Shown: positions 9,233-19,903 of the stretch, piece after piece
Numbering within the stretch: position 1 is the stretch's first letter
How the letters are laid out: each line of letters begins with the position of its first letter
Origin: Rebecca billardiae RCC1528
Lineage: Eukaryota > Haptophyta
DNA: 64,000 bases
Reading direction: 5' to 3'
NCBI GenBank assembly: GCA_965240325.2
Contig: OZ251223.1
Span: 2,542,001 to 2,606,000, forward strand
The notes under the pieces: generated by a model
The model's input: only the letters and a program-made list of their open reading frames with translations
Databases searched by the model: none
Told to the model about the DNA's origin: nothing
Position numbers and translations under genes: made by a program

Positions 9233-10915
9233 ATGGCACCTGGGCGCCGAGGCAGCAAGGCGCCGCCGCCCGTGGAGCCGGTCTCGCCCCGGCCTGGCGG
9301 CAAGCGCGCGAAGCGCGGCGCTCCCGTCGGGCCCGAGCCCCCCGAGCTGCTCGAAGAGGACGACGAGAACGCGCGCGCCGAGGAGGACTCGGGCGAGCGG
9401 CGCTTGCGCGACGCGGTGCTCAAGCTGATCGTGACGCACGTCGAGCCCAACTACTCGCTGCCCTGGCAGCAGCGGCGGCAGACGTCGTCGACTAGCACGG
9501 CGTTCCTGATCAGCGAGCGCCGCATCCTCACCAACGCGCACTGCGTCGAGAACGCCACCGTCGTCAGAATCAAGAAGCGAGGCGATGACCGCAAGTTCAT
9601 CGCGAGCGTCGTCATGATTGGGCGCGAGTGCGACCTCGCCCTGCTCAGCGTGGCCGACGAGTCCTTCTTCATCGGGCTCGAGCCGATCGCGCTCGGGCGC
9701 TCGCTCCCGCGGCTGCAGGACACCGTCACCGTCGTCGGCTACCCGGTCGGCGGCGACAACCAGTCGATCACGCAGGGCGTCGTCTCGCGCATCGACCTGA
9801 ACGAGTACTCGCACGGCGGCGCGCAGCTGCTGTGCGTGCAGATCGACGCGGCGATCAACAGCGGGAACAGCGGCGGGCCGGTGCTCGCCGCGGCGCCGCC
9901 CGCGTGCGTGGGCATCGCCTTCCAGTCCGTCGCCGCCGACGCGGCCGAGAACATCGGCTTCCTCATCCCCGTCCCGGTCGTGGAGCGCTTCCTGGCCGAC
10001 CACCGGCAACACGGGCGGTACACGGGCTTCGCCTCGGTCGGCTTCGACGTGCAGCTGTGCGAGAACCCGTCGCTGCGCGCGTTCTCGGGGCTGGGCAAGG
10101 GCGACTCGGGCGTGCGCATCATGAAGGTCCACCCGCTCTGCGCCGAGGCCCGCGACGGCCGGCTGCGCGCGGGCGACATCATGTGCTCCTTCGACTCGGT
10201 GCCGATCGCCAACGACGGCACGATCGCCTTCAAGCACGGCGAGCAGCGCATCTCGTGGCGCTACCTGCTCTCGCAGAAGTTCGTGGGCGACGTCGCCGAG
10301 CTGCGGCTCGTGCGCGACGGCCAGCGGCTGCCGCCGCTCACCCTCACGCTCCACCGCTCGAGCCTGCTCGTCCCGACCACCCCGGCCGCGGAGGGCGCGC
10401 CGGCGGCTGCGGACGCACCGGCTGCCAACGGCGGCTCGGTGCGGCCGGCGGCCGGGCCCTCGTACTTCATCGTCGGCGGGCTGGTGTTCGTCACGCTCTC
10501 CGAGGCCTTCCTCCGCTCGGAGTACGGGGACGACTGGGAGTCCAAGGCGCCGATCATGCTGATGGAGCGGCTCGTCAACGGCCTCAAGGCGCACGCGCGC
10601 GACGAGGTGGTCGTCCTCTCGCAGGTGCTCGCGCACACGGTCAACATCGGGTACGAGGGGATTGTGAACTGCGTCGTGGGCAGGCTGAACGGGGAGGCGA
10701 TCACGGACCTGCGCCACCTCGTCCAGCTCGTGCGCGGGAACAAGAAGAAGTACCTGCACTTTGAGCTGCCGCCGTGGGGCGAGGCCGTCGTCCTCGACGC
10801 CAAGGAGGCGCGCAAGGCCGAGGCGGCCATCCTCGCACAGCACAGCATCCCGAGTGCAGTCTCGCCCGACCTGCTGCTCAACGCGACCGCGACGGCGCAG
10901 CTCGCGCCCGCCTAG
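9233..10915 (+). CDS. DEG9/DEG10-like trypsin-family serine protease with PDZ region
   Basis: Single exon, 560 aa. The ATG at 9233 lies in a good context (GCCGCCATCATGG). The protease domain starts near residue 60 and shows the catalytic triad: His103 in 'ILTNAHCVENA', Asp134 in 'RECDLALLSV' and Ser213 in 'INSGNSGGPVL'. Blocks such as 'TVTVVGYPVGGD', 'QGVVSRIDL' and 'VGIAFQSV' follow the plant DEG9/DEG10 pattern closely. A PDZ-like region follows ('GVRIMKVHPLC', 'AGDIMCSFDSVPIANDGTI'), then the DEG-specific C-terminal domain ('SYFIVGGLVFVTLSEAFLRS', 'VNIGYEGIVNCVVG', 'HSIPSAVSPDLL'). Such enzymes do ATP-independent protein quality control or regulatory cleavage. The N-terminus is Pro-rich with a basic 'GGKRAKRG' stretch and no obvious transit peptide, favouring a nuclear, DEG9-like location (inference). 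Confidence 0.92.
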   Translation: MAPGRRGSKAPPPVEPVSPRPGGKRAKRGAPVGPEPPELLEEDDENARAEEDSGERRLRDAVLKLIVTHVEPNYSLPWQQRRQTSSTSTAFLISERRILTNAHCVENATVVRIKKRGDDRKFIASVVMIGRECDLALLSVADESFFIGLEPIALGRSLPRLQDTVTVVGYPVGGDNQSITQGVVSRIDLNEYSHGGAQLLCVQIDAAINSGNSGGPVLAAAPPACVGIAFQSVAADAAENIGFLIPVPVVERFLADHRQHGRYTGFASVGFDVQLCENPSLRAFSGLGKGDSGVRIMKVHPLCAEARDGRLRAGDIMCSFDSVPIANDGTIAFKHGEQRISWRYLLSQKFVGDVAELRLVRDGQRLPPLTLTLHRSSLLVPTTPAAEGAPAAADAPAANGGSVRPAAGPSYFIVGGLVFVTLSEAFLRSEYGDDWESKAPIMLMERLVNGLKAHARDEVVVLSQVLAHTVNIGYEGIVNCVVGRLNGEAITDLRHLVQLVRGNKKKYLHFELPPWGEAVVLDAKEARKAEAAILAQHSIPSAVSPDLLLNATATAQLAPA

Positions 10916-11282
10916 TCTCAGTAGGACTAGGAGGCAACGCGTGCGCGCACGGTGTCGGGTGTGTGCCGGATGAAAACTAAAACGGTCTTGCTGCGCGCGA
11001 CTCCGAACCGCCGGCGGCGACTCGGACTCGCCTCCGCCGGCCTCCGGGGCTCCGGGTTATTCCAACTCATTAGTGGCAACATTAGCGTCTTATTGCACTG
11101 TGCAATAGGGCGGCCTCCGCCAATACTGCCACTCAGGCGTCGGCGGATTAAGTTCGGCTCGCGGCCACGGTCTCTGACTCGCCGCACTTAGTCTTACTCG
11201 GTGACTATTACCGATTTAGGCGATTTACGGAGTCGGAGAGACCGAGTAAGTCTGACAGTACTGAGAGAGAGCCAGAGAGAGA

Positions 11283-11285
<3 letters not shown>

Positions 11286-11339
<54 letters not shown>
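11286..11339. repeat. (GA)n microsatellite
   Basis: Uninterrupted GA dinucleotides over about 54 bp, preceded by a shorter AGAGAG stretch. Confidence 0.95.
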
Positions 11340-11342
<3 letters not shown>

Positions 11343-11379
11343 ATGACTCATGAGTAGTCGTACTACGGTACTAACTTTA

Positions 11380-11446
11380 ATGATAATAATATTATTATAT
11401 AAATATATTAATAATATATTATTATAATATATATATATATAATTTA
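11380..11446. repeat. AT-rich tract
   Basis: Almost pure A/T (TAATAATATTATTATATAAA-type sequence followed by (AT)n) in an otherwise very GC-rich locus. Confidence 0.85.
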
Positions 11447-11911
11447 GTCGTGTTATCGATTAATTCTACTGTGACATCCCAGACATGCGCCGCCATAGAC
11501 TAATAAGGCGCATCTCAGTCCCGCGGTACAGCTCGCACCGCGCGCACGAAACACCGCATCACCGGCGTCACGCCGCGCAACGTGGCATCGCCTGCCGATG
11601 AGCTGCGTCGCCGAGGCAGCGCAGCCTGCCGCACCCAGTCTGACAGCGCCCTTGCCGCGGACGTAATCACCGGCCCCGAGCAGGCTGCGCCGCAGCATGA
11701 TGGCACGCACGCCCGGGCTCGCAGATGCTGCGCGCGTACGGCCGGCGCCGATCGACGATCGAGCACGGCTGGCTGAACTCGCCGCGACAGCGCACGAGCG
11801 GGCAGACAGCGCTGCTGGCAGCCGCGTTGGATGCAGGCAGGCGTACAGTGGTGGCGCGCGCCCTGCGCGCCGATCCACGTGCCGCCCGCCCGCAGCACCC
11901 TCGCCGCCGCC

Positions 11912-12778
11912 CTACTCCTTCCCAGTTTTGTCCGTCGAGTCCTTCACCGCCACGATCAGCTCCTCGCCCATCGACGAGAGCACAGACACGATCACATCAG
12001 CAGCGCCCGCCTCGAGCTTCGCTTTGATGTCGTCACACAGCGACGAGTTCGAATCGAGCGGGAGCTTGAGGTCGTCCTTGGTGGAGCCGTCGTCGCAGAG
12101 CAGCGACGCGAAGCCGTCCTCATCGCAGTCGATGATCTGTGCGCGCGCAGCGGGCGCGGGCGCGTCCACACCGCCAGGGCGCGTGAGCGCGCGTCGGCGG
12201 CCATCGGCCCCGGCCAGGGTGGTCGCACCCCTTGCCACACAGCACCATGCGTGCGCGCGCGTGCGCGCGGCGCAGGCTGCGAGCGCACCTGGTACTCCGT
12301 ACGCTGGACGTTGGGCACCGACAGGTTGTGCGACGCGGGGACCAGGTCCTCCATCTTCTTGCCCGTGAAGATGTCGACGGCAACGAAGTGGCACTTTGCG
12401 TGACCGTGCTTGCCAGTCTTCGAGGTGCTGACGTCAATCACCTTGCACGGACGGCCCTTGATGACCATGTGGCCGTTCTTGCGAACGAGACCGGCCTGCA
12501 TCGGGAAAGTGCCCGACGCACCGGAATCGGTCGTCTCGAACTGCTCGGTGTCATCCGCGTCAGCCTGCGCGCGAGAGGCGGGCGCGGGTGGAGGGGGGGC
12601 GGGCCCGAGCAGCGGCGTGCGCAGCACATGTCGGTCAGCCCGCAGGTCGAAGTGAGCGCCGCCGAGGTGAGCATGCCAACCCCACATCGATAACCCGAGC
12701 CAGACCGACCACCAGCCGGCTGCAGGCCCACCCTGCCAACAGCACCCCGGCCGCGCGCTGCGCAGGGAGATTCACCAT
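11912..12778 (-). CDS. eIF5A: Translation factor eIF5A
   Basis: Two exons are certain: 12564-12289 and 12136-11912, joined by a 152-nt GT-AG intron that rebuilds '[15 protein letters not shown]'. The protein has the hypusination site '[12 protein letters not shown]' (the lysine before His is modified), the N-terminal KOW-like domain ('[20 protein letters not shown]', '[17 protein letters not shown]') and the C-terminal OB domain ('[17 protein letters not shown]', '[14 protein letters not shown]'). eIF5A binds ribosomes and relieves stalling, notably at polyproline, which is apt in a genome encoding SPPP giants. The first 92-codon exon begins at '[10 protein letters not shown]' with a phase-0 acceptor and no ATG. 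The best candidate first exon is the bare ATG at 12778-12776 directly followed by GTGAAT, giving 'MADADDTEQ'; this is inference. Otherwise the start lies in an exon I did not find. Confidence 0.93.
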
Positions 12779-13045
12779 GGTGCCCGGATGTCCGCGTAGC
12801 AGCTGACGATGTCTGCGCAGCAAGACGCGCCCAAACGCGCAAGACTTGACGAGTGAGCAGCTGGCCAAACGTCCGGGCCACGTCGTCGCCGGACTCCCAG
12901 GTTCCGCCGTTCCGGGAGCGAAGGCGTGTGCAGCAGGACTAAGCTCAAAGCTGCGCGGCTTGGCTCGCCCAGCGTGGCGGCGGTGGTCTCGGTCCAAGGG
13001 CCGTCTCGGTCGGTGCCCGCGATTTCGAACCGGCGACGACAAGCG
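12779..13045. promoter_or_regulatory. Divergent intergenic region between eIF5A and the ABC-like gene
   Basis: About 270 bp between the candidate eIF5A start (minus) and the ATG of the ABC-type gene (plus). The ABC frame is open through part of it without an ATG. No core promoter motif is evident. Confidence 0.3.
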
Positions 13046-16000
13046 ATGGGCCCGCGCCGCCTGCGCGGCGCCGGCGGCTCGGTCGCACACGGCGCTGGTG
13101 GGCGACCGTTGGAGCGCAGGTCCTTGCCCTCCACCGTGGTTGCGCTCGTCGGCCTGCTCCTCGTCGAGCTCCACGCCGTCGCGGGCGCGGCAGGCTCTGG
13201 CGGCGGCGCCTCCCGGCCCGCCCGCCTGCCAAACGCGGCGGAGCGCGCGGCCGAGCGGCCGCCGCTGCTGGCGCACGCGGATGGCGCGCGCGCCGCGCAC
13301 GCGGCGCTCGCGCTGGACGCGCGCAGACACCTCGACGCCGACGCCGGCGCGACCGCGGCGGTGCTGCACCCGCGCATGCTCGCGGTCGTGCTCGTCGCGA
13401 TCGCGCTGCGCGCGCTCCGCGCGGTGCTGCTGCTCGGCACGCCGCGCCTGCTCGCCGGGCGTTGGGCCCGAGACGCGGCGGCGCTCGCGCCGGGCTCCCG
13501 CGCGCGCCTGCACGCCGGCCTCGCCATCGGCGCCGCGCTCGCCGCGCTCACCGCCCTGCAGGCCGCGTGCGGCCGGCAGGCCGACTTTTTGACCGAGCGC
13601 GCCGCCGCGCGCGCGCGCGCCGCGATCGCGCTCGAGCTGCACGCGCGCGCGCGGGAGAGGGCGGGCGCGGGCGTGGGCGAGTCCGAGTGCGCGGGCGCGC
13701 TCGCCCTCGGCTGCGCGCTCGACGCCGAGCGCCTCAGCCGCGTCCTTGTCCACCTGCCGTGCCTCGCGCTGCTGCCGCTGCCGGTGGCCGGCGCGCTGCG
13801 CGGCGCGGCGGCGCGCGGCGGTCTCGCGGCCGCGGCGGGCGCGGTGGGCGGCGCGGCGGTGGCGTGCGCGTGCGCGTGCGCGCTCGCTGCGGCGCTGCAT
13901 GGGGCCGAGGCCGCGCTCATGCGCGCGCGCGAGCTCAGCGCCACGCGCCTCAGCGCCGCCATCGCGCCGGGCGCATGCGGCGACGCGCGCGGCGGCGCGC
14001 GCGCCGTGCGCCGCTGGCTGCGGCCCGCGCGGCGCGCCGAGCTGCGCGCGCTCGGCGCGCGCGCGCTGGCGCACGCGGCGCTCGGGGCGCTGGTGCTGTG
14101 CACGCCGCTGCTCATGGCCCTCGCCGCCATCGGCGCCGACTCGCTCTGCGCGCTCGTGCGCGCCGAGCCGAGCGGCGCGGCGCGCGCCCCCCTGCTCGCG
14201 CGCGCGCGCGGCTCGGCCGCGGCGGCGTGCGCGGCGCTGCTTCCGCGCGCCGCGGCGGCGGCGGCGGCGTCGGCCGAGGGCGGCGGCGCGGCCGAGGCGA
14301 GGCCCGCGCGCGCGCTGCAGCCCCGCCCGCTCGAGCTCGTCGCCGCGCTCGGCGCCCTCGGCCCCGAGCTCGCCGCCCTCCCGCACGCGCTGGCGGGCCT
14401 GGCGGAGGGCGCGGCGAGCGCGCGCCGGCTGCGGGCCGCGTGGGCGCGCACGCGGCCGCTCGCCGGTGCGGCTGCCGCCGGGTGGGAGGGCGGCGAGGGC
14501 GCGCACAGGCGGCGCGCGGCTCGGGCGGTGGTGCGCGCGCGCGAACTCAGCCTGTGCTGGGGCGCGCCGCCGCCGCGCGCCGCGCCGCACGCGCCGCCCG
14601 ATCCCCTGCGCGCCGCCGCGTGCCACCAGCCCACCGCCACCGCGCTCGCGCTCGCCGCGGCCGCGGCGGCCGACGCCCGCGGCGCGCGCGCCGCTGGCGG
14701 TGGGCGTGCGGCGGATGCGGCGGAGGGGGACGGCACGGTGGTGCGCGCGCTGAGCTTCGAGGTGCGGCCGGGCGAGCTCGTCGTGCTCACGGGCCCCGCG
14801 GGCAGCGGCAAGAGCACGCTGCTCGCCGCCGTGCACGCCGCGGCCGCGGCTGCGTGCGACGCTCGCGCGGACGGCGGCGCGGCGCGCGCCGCGCGCGCGC
14901 CGCGACTGTGCGGCGGCACCCTCGCCGTGCGCATGCCTCCGGCGGCGGCGGCCGACTCGGCCGTCCGCGCGGACGCGCGCGCGGCGCACGCCAACGCGAC
15001 CGAGCCCGCTGCCGCCGCCGACGTGCTCGTCGCGAGCGTGACGCAGCCGCTGCCGCCGCCGCCCGCCGGCCTTCGCCTCGCAGAGTACGCGCGCGGCGAC
15101 GGCGCGCACGGCCGCCCGGACTGCGAGTCCGGGGCGGCGTGGCCCGGCGGCGCGGAGGGTCGGCGGCGGTGGTGCGCGCGCGTGCTGCGCGCGTGCGGCC
15201 TGGACAACGCCACGCTCGCCGCCGCCGACGCGTCCCGCGCGCGCACCGCCGCCCTCGCGCCCGCGCTCGAGGCGCGACTCGCGATCGCGCGCGCCGCGTG
15301 CGCCGCGCCCGCGCTGCTGCTGCTCGATGGCAGCGCGCTCGCCGCGCTGGGGGGCGCGGAGCGCGAGGCTGTGCTCGGCCGGCTGTTCGGGGACGAGCGG
15401 CGGGGCGTGCGCCGCGTGCTCCCGCCGAGCACCGCCGCCATCGTCGTCGCGCCCGATGCGGACGCGCCGGCCGACGCCGCCGCCCTCGGCGCGGGAGGCG
15501 GCGGCGCGCTCGGCTGCGCGGCCGCGCGCGTGCTCCGCCTGGGCGGGGACGGTGCGGCGCCCGGCGCGCGGGAGGCCGGGGGCGAGAGCGGCGCGCGGCG
15601 CGCGGCGCCGCGCGAGGCGGAGGCGGCGTTCGCGCGCGCCGCGCGGCTCGCGCTCGCGCCGCCGCACGCGCACGCGCGCACGCTCGCGCGGAGCGCGCGC
15701 GCGCCGCCGCGCGCCGCGCTCGCGGCGCGCGCGGCGGCGGCGGCGCGCGGCGGCGGCGCGGCGGCGGCGGCGCGGCTGCAGCCTCGGCCGCCGCGGCGCG
15801 GCGCGGCGCGGCCTGGCGCGCGGCGCGCGCCCCCGCCGCCGATGCGCGCGTGGACGCGCGCGGCGGGCGGTTGGGCCTCCGCCACGGCCGCCACGGCCCT
15901 CGCCTTCGCGCTCGAGGCCGCGCACACCCGATCGCTGGCGGCGCTCTTTGCCGCCGCGCGCGGCGCGCCCAGCGCGGCGCGCGCGGCCGGCGCGGCCGGC

Positions 16001-17943
16001 GCGGCCGGCGGCGCGGCCGGCGGCGCGGCGGGCGCGGCGGCGGGCGAGGCGGGCGCGTGGCTGTGGCGGCCGCTGGGCGCGCACGCCGCGCTCGTCGGCG
16101 CCGCCGCCGCCGCCGCCGCGCTGCTCCACCTCGCGATCGCACTGACACTCGCGCGCGCGGCCGGCGCCCTCCGCGCGGCCGCGCTCGACGCCGCGCTCGG
16201 CGCCGCGCGCCGCCGCTCGGCGCTGGCCGCGGCGGCCGTTGGAGGGCGGCGGCGCGGGGGCGACGGCGGCGGCGAGGACGCGGAGGGCGCGGCGGCGCTG
16301 CGCGGCGCGCGCGCGCTCAACACGCTCGTGCGCGATGGCGCCGGCGCCGAGGCGTCCCTCGCCGCCGCGATCGGCGCGGCGATCTGCGCCGCCGTCGCCG
16401 CGGCCGCCGCCGCGCTCGCGGCCGCGCGCGCGGGCGGGCGCGCCGTCGCGGCCGCCGTCTGCGCGCCGCTGCTGCTGAGCGCGCCGCGCGCGTGGCGCGC
16501 GCTCGGTGCGACGCGCGCCGCGCGCGCCGCCGAGTGCGCGGCGCTCACCCCCGTCGTCGCGCGCCTGCTCGGCGCGTCGGCCGGCGCGGACGGCCGCATC
16601 GTCCGCGCGCGCGGCCGCGCCGCGCCGCCCTCGCGCGCGCTCGCGCGCGCGCTCGACCGCGCGACCGCGGCGCGGCTGCGCGCGGCGCGCGCCGAGCGCG
16701 CCGCCGGGCTCACGCTCGACGCGCTCGGCGCGCTCGCGCTCGGGTGCGCGTGCGCGGCGCTCTGCGCGCGCGCCACCGCCGCGCCGGCCGTCTACGTCCC
16801 GTGCGCGCTCGGCGCGGCGGCGCTCCGCGCGGCCGGTCTCGCCCTCTCGGCCGCCTTGCGCGCGGCGGCTGACATGAGTCACGCAGACAGGCTGGCTGCG
16901 GCGGGCGCGGCGCCGCGTGGCGCCGAGCCGCGCGCGCCGCTGCCCGCGGGCGTGGCGGCGCAGCTGCGCGCGGCGGGCGCGCCGCCGCTGCGCCCGCTCG
17001 ACCTGAGCCTGCTCAGCGCCGAGCTCCTCGCCGTGGTGCCGGCGCCCAGCCGCAGCCGCGCGCGCAGCCGGGGCGCGGCGGCCGACGGCGCCGCCGCCGA
17101 CGCCGCCGACGACGACGCGGAGGGCGCGGCGGACGCGGCGGCGCACGCGCTCGCGCAGCTACTCGGCGGCGCTCGCGCGGCCGAGTGCGGCGAGGTGCGC
17201 CGCGCGCACGCCCACGGCCTGCCCGGGCTCTCGCGGGTGGCGCTCATCCCGGCGCGGCCCGGCGCGGCCGGCGCGGGCGGCGCGCTCGGCGGCAGCGTGC
17301 GCGGCGCGCTCGATCCCGCTGGGCGGTGGGCGGACGAGCGGCTGTGGTCGGCGCTGGCGCGCGCGGGCCTGGGCGGCGCGCGCCCGCTGCTCAGCCTCGA
17401 CGCGCCCGGAGGCGCCGGCGCGCTCTCGGCGAGCGAGCGCCGTCGGCTGAGCCTCGCGCGCGCGCTGCTGGATGCGCACGAGGCCTCCATTGTGGTGGTG
17501 AGAGCGGTGCACCCCGCGCGCGCGCGCGCGCTGCCGCCGCCCCGCGCGCCCGGCGCGACGCCGCGTGAGCCCACCACCTCCGCCCCGCGCTGGCCTGCGC
17601 GCGCGCGCGGCCCCGCCCGCAGGTCGAGGCTCCGGCGGAGGCGCACGACCCGAGCACCGAGGCGCACATCGTCGAGGTGCTGCGCGCCGAGCTGCGCGGC
17701 CGCGCGCGCGTGCTCGTCACACGGGACGCGCGCGCGGCGATGCTCGCAGACCGCGCGCTGCTGCTCGAGGGCGGCGGCGTCGCTGAGCTCGGCCCGCCCC
17801 GGGAGCTGGTGCGCGCGGGCGGCGCATTCGCGCGGCTGGTCTCCGGCGCCGTCTCGGGCACGACCCTGGCTCTGGGCGAGGCGGGCGCGGCGCACATCAA
17901 ACTGAAGCGGCCCCCGCGCACGGACGGCCCCGCCACGGACTGA
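13046..17943 (+). CDS. Degenerate ABCC/MRP-type ABC transporter, extremely Ala-rich
   Basis: Two exons, 13046-17497 and 17623-17943, give 1590 aa; ATG at 13046. The layout is TMD1-NBD1-TMD2-NBD2. The N-terminus has a hydrophobic 'STVVALVGLLLVEL' segment. TMD1 keeps the MRP-like 'LALGCALDAERLSR' (cf. 'MSVDAQR'). NBD1 has an intact Walker A, 'GPAGSGKSTLLAAVHAA', but the signature is 'LEARLAIARAA' instead of LSGGQ and the Walker B-like 'ALLLLDGSALA' lacks the catalytic Glu. NBD2 has no visible Walker A; its signature is 'LSASERRRLSLARALL' and, across the intron, Walker B is 'SIVVVEAPAEAHD' where 'DE' is expected. 'LALLLEGGGVAELGPPRELV'-like sequence (exact text 'ALLLEGGGVAELGPPREL') matches the family's NBD end. 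ATP hydrolysis is therefore doubtful. Composition is dominated by Ala, Arg and Gly from GC-rich codons. A relic, a regulatory ABC protein or mutationally biased transporter are all possible. Confidence 0.75.
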
Positions 17944-18295
17944 GCCCGAGCCGCGAGCCGCGCCAGGCGGGAGCCTCAGCCGCTCAGCGGCGGGTGGGGT
18001 GGCGGGGGCGCGAGCCAGGGCCCGACTGTCGGCCTCTGTGAGGCATCGTGCGCCGGTTCCACTTTGGTCCGAGGGATCCGGCGGCGGAGCGAGGCAGTGC
18101 CTCGTCATGTGAGTGTGACATGATGTCAGAACGGCCAGGCGCCTCCGACTCCGACCCGACCGCCAGTCCGCCTTGATGTCGGGGCGCCTGTAGAGTGTAT
18201 ATAGTTCGTAGTAGCAGCCAGCAGCAGGCTCGACGCAGCGCACCGTGCGACTCACATCATCATGAAGCCTCCGGGTACTATAGTCGTACATATTC
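17944..18295. other. Intergenic region
   Basis: About 350 bp between the convergent 3' ends of the ABC-like gene and the EsV-1-7 gene. Nothing recognised. Confidence 0.5.
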
Positions 18296-19903
18296 TCAGG
18301 CCATGCGCACCCGCCTGGCCATCACCACAGGTCGTACACGCGACGGCGTCGTTACGACGTTGGCTGTGACCAGAAACGGCAGCTGCGCCCGTGGCTGCCG
18401 CGCTGCCACAACGTCCGAGACAGTGGCGGTGCTGCTGCTGCGCTTCCGCTGTCGCTTGGCGGCGCTCACTTGTTTGGTGCTCGTCATGTCTTGCTCCAGC
18501 CCGCGCTTGTGCGCACCACTCCGGGGGGGCTTCATGCCAGCCAGCTTGTGCGTAGCGCACCGGCTGGCGCGCGCGTCGCCCGGCATGCCGAATGAAGGCC
18601 ACTTGGTGCAGCCCGCGTGATCACACTTGCGGTTCTTCACGTCGACCATGCCAGCCAGCTTGTGCGTAGCGCACCGGCTGGCGCGCGCGTCGCCCGGCAT
18701 GCCGAATGAAGGCCACTTGGTGCAGTCCGCGTGATCACACTTGCGGCTCTTCAGGTCGACCATGCCGGCCAGCTTGTGCGTAGCGCACCGGCTGGCGCGC
18801 GCGTCGCCGGGCATGGCGAAGTGAGGCCGCGTGGTGCAGCCGGTGTGTTCGCACTTGCGGTTCTTCACGTCGACCATGCCGGCCAGCTTGTGCGTAGCGC
18901 ACCGGCTGGCGCGCGCGGCGCCGGGCATGCCGAACGCAGGCACCTTGGTGCAGCCAGCGTGATCACACTTGCGGCTCCTCACGTCGACCATGCCGGCCAG
19001 CTTGTGCGTAGCGCACCGGCTGGCGCGCGCGTCGCCGGGCATGCCGAAGTGAGGCCGCGTGGTGCAGCCAGCGTGATCGCACTTGCGGCTCTTCACATCA
19101 ACCATGCCGGCCAGCTTGTGCGTAGCGCACCGGCTGGCGCGCGCGTCACCTGGCATGCCGAACGCAGGCTCCTTGGTGCAGCCAGCGTGATCACACTTGC
19201 GGCTCACCACGTCGACCATGCCAGCGAGCTTGTGCGTAGCGCACCGGCTGGCGCGCTTGTCGCTCGGCATGCCGAAGCGAGGCTGCAATGTGCAGCCAGC
19301 GTGATCGCACTTGCGGTGCATCAGGTCGACCATGCCGGTCAGCATGTGCGTAGCGCACCGGCTGGCGCGCGCGTCGCCGGGCATGCCGAACGCAGGCCCC
19401 TTGGTGCAGCCCGCGTGATCGCACTTGCGGCTCACCACGTTGACCATGCTGGCCAGCATGTGCGTAGCGCACCGGCTGGCACGCGCGTCGCCCGGCATGC
19501 CGAACGCAGGCCCCTTGGTGCAGCCCGCGTGATCGCACTTGCGGCTCACCACGTCGACCATGCCGGCCAGCTTGTGCGTAGCGCACCGTCTGGCACGCGC
19601 GTCGCCAGGCATGCCGAACGCAGGCTGCTTGGTGCAGCCAGCGTGATCGCACTTGCGGTTCTTCACGTCGACCATGCCAGCCAGCTTGTGCGTAGCGCAC
19701 CGGCTGGCGCGCGCGTCGCCCGGCATGCCGAATGAAGGCCACTTGGTGCAGCCCGCGTGAACACACGTGCGGCTCACCACGTTGACCATGCCGGCCAGCT
19801 TGTGCGTAGCGCACCGGCAGGCGCGCGCGTCGCCCGGCATGCCGACGTGAGGCCGCGTGGTGCAGCCGGTGTGATCGCACTTGCGGCTCTTCAGGTTGAC
19901 CAT
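18296..19903 (-). CDS. EsV-1-7 repeat protein with twelve cysteine/histidine repeats
   Basis: The minus-strand frame ends at 18296 and is open back beyond 19987. It encodes twelve tandem 38-residue repeats, each with Cys-x4-Cys-x16-Cys-x2-His, as in 'CDHAGC' + 16 residues + 'CATH', followed by a linker like 'KLAGMVDVKN'. This is exactly the spacing of the EsV-1-7 domain, first seen in the Ectocarpus virus EsV-1 protein 7 and in the brown-alga regulator IMMEDIATE UPRIGHT. The spacing of Cys and His implies zinc binding; the molecular function is not established. The C-terminal ~65 residues are basic ('SAAKRQRKRSSS'), a possible nuclear signal. I chose the first in-frame ATG, 19903, giving 535 aa and keeping all repeats. 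An in-frame extension to about 19987 begins with a GTG. An ATG at 20012 in another frame could be joined by splicing. Confidence 0.85.
   Translation of the reverse strand: MVNLKSRKCDHTGCTTRPHVGMPGDARACRCATHKLAGMVNVVSRTCVHAGCTKWPSFGMPGDARASRCATHKLAGMVDVKNRKCDHAGCTKQPAFGMPGDARARRCATHKLAGMVDVVSRKCDHAGCTKGPAFGMPGDARASRCATHMLASMVNVVSRKCDHAGCTKGPAFGMPGDARASRCATHMLTGMVDLMHRKCDHAGCTLQPRFGMPSDKRASRCATHKLAGMVDVVSRKCDHAGCTKEPAFGMPGDARASRCATHKLAGMVDVKSRKCDHAGCTTRPHFGMPGDARASRCATHKLAGMVDVRSRKCDHAGCTKVPAFGMPGAARASRCATHKLAGMVDVKNRKCEHTGCTTRPHFAMPGDARASRCATHKLAGMVDLKSRKCDHADCTKWPSFGMPGDARASRCATHKLAGMVDVKNRKCDHAGCTKWPSFGMPGDARASRCATHKLAGMKPPRSGAHKRGLEQDMTSTKQVSAAKRQRKRSSSTATVSDVVAARQPRAQLPFLVTANVVTTPSRVRPVVMARRVRMA
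18530..19900 (-). repeat. 114-bp tandem repeat array (EsV-1-7 coding units)
   Basis: Twelve in-frame copies of a 114-bp unit, highly similar at the DNA level (for instance the 'CTTGTGCGTAGCGCACCGGC' block recurs in most units on the plus strand). Divergence is concentrated between the second and third cysteines (TKWPSF, TTRPHF, TKGPAF, TLQPRF variants). Confidence 0.9.

Larger units (their letters stand above)
10916..11911. other. Intergenic region with GA and AT simple repeats
   Basis: No gene seen. Besides the simple repeats listed separately, 10980-11200 contains several CTCGGCGG/TCGGACTCG-like runs that partly mirror each other. The right part (11500-11911) is the 3' flank of eIF5A. Confidence 0.5.

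Noticed and set aside
12635-17146. Minus-strand Arg/Ala-rich frames of more than 1300 codons opposite the ABC-like gene
   Set aside because: Shadows caused by extreme GC content; no domain, whereas the plus frame keeps Walker A, TMD and NBD landmarks and a phase-consistent intron.
18530-19900. CRISPR array (regular 114-bp repeats)
   Set aside because: The units are contiguous coding repeats in one frame with conserved Cys/His, not short repeats separated by unique spacers, and the DNA is eukaryotic.
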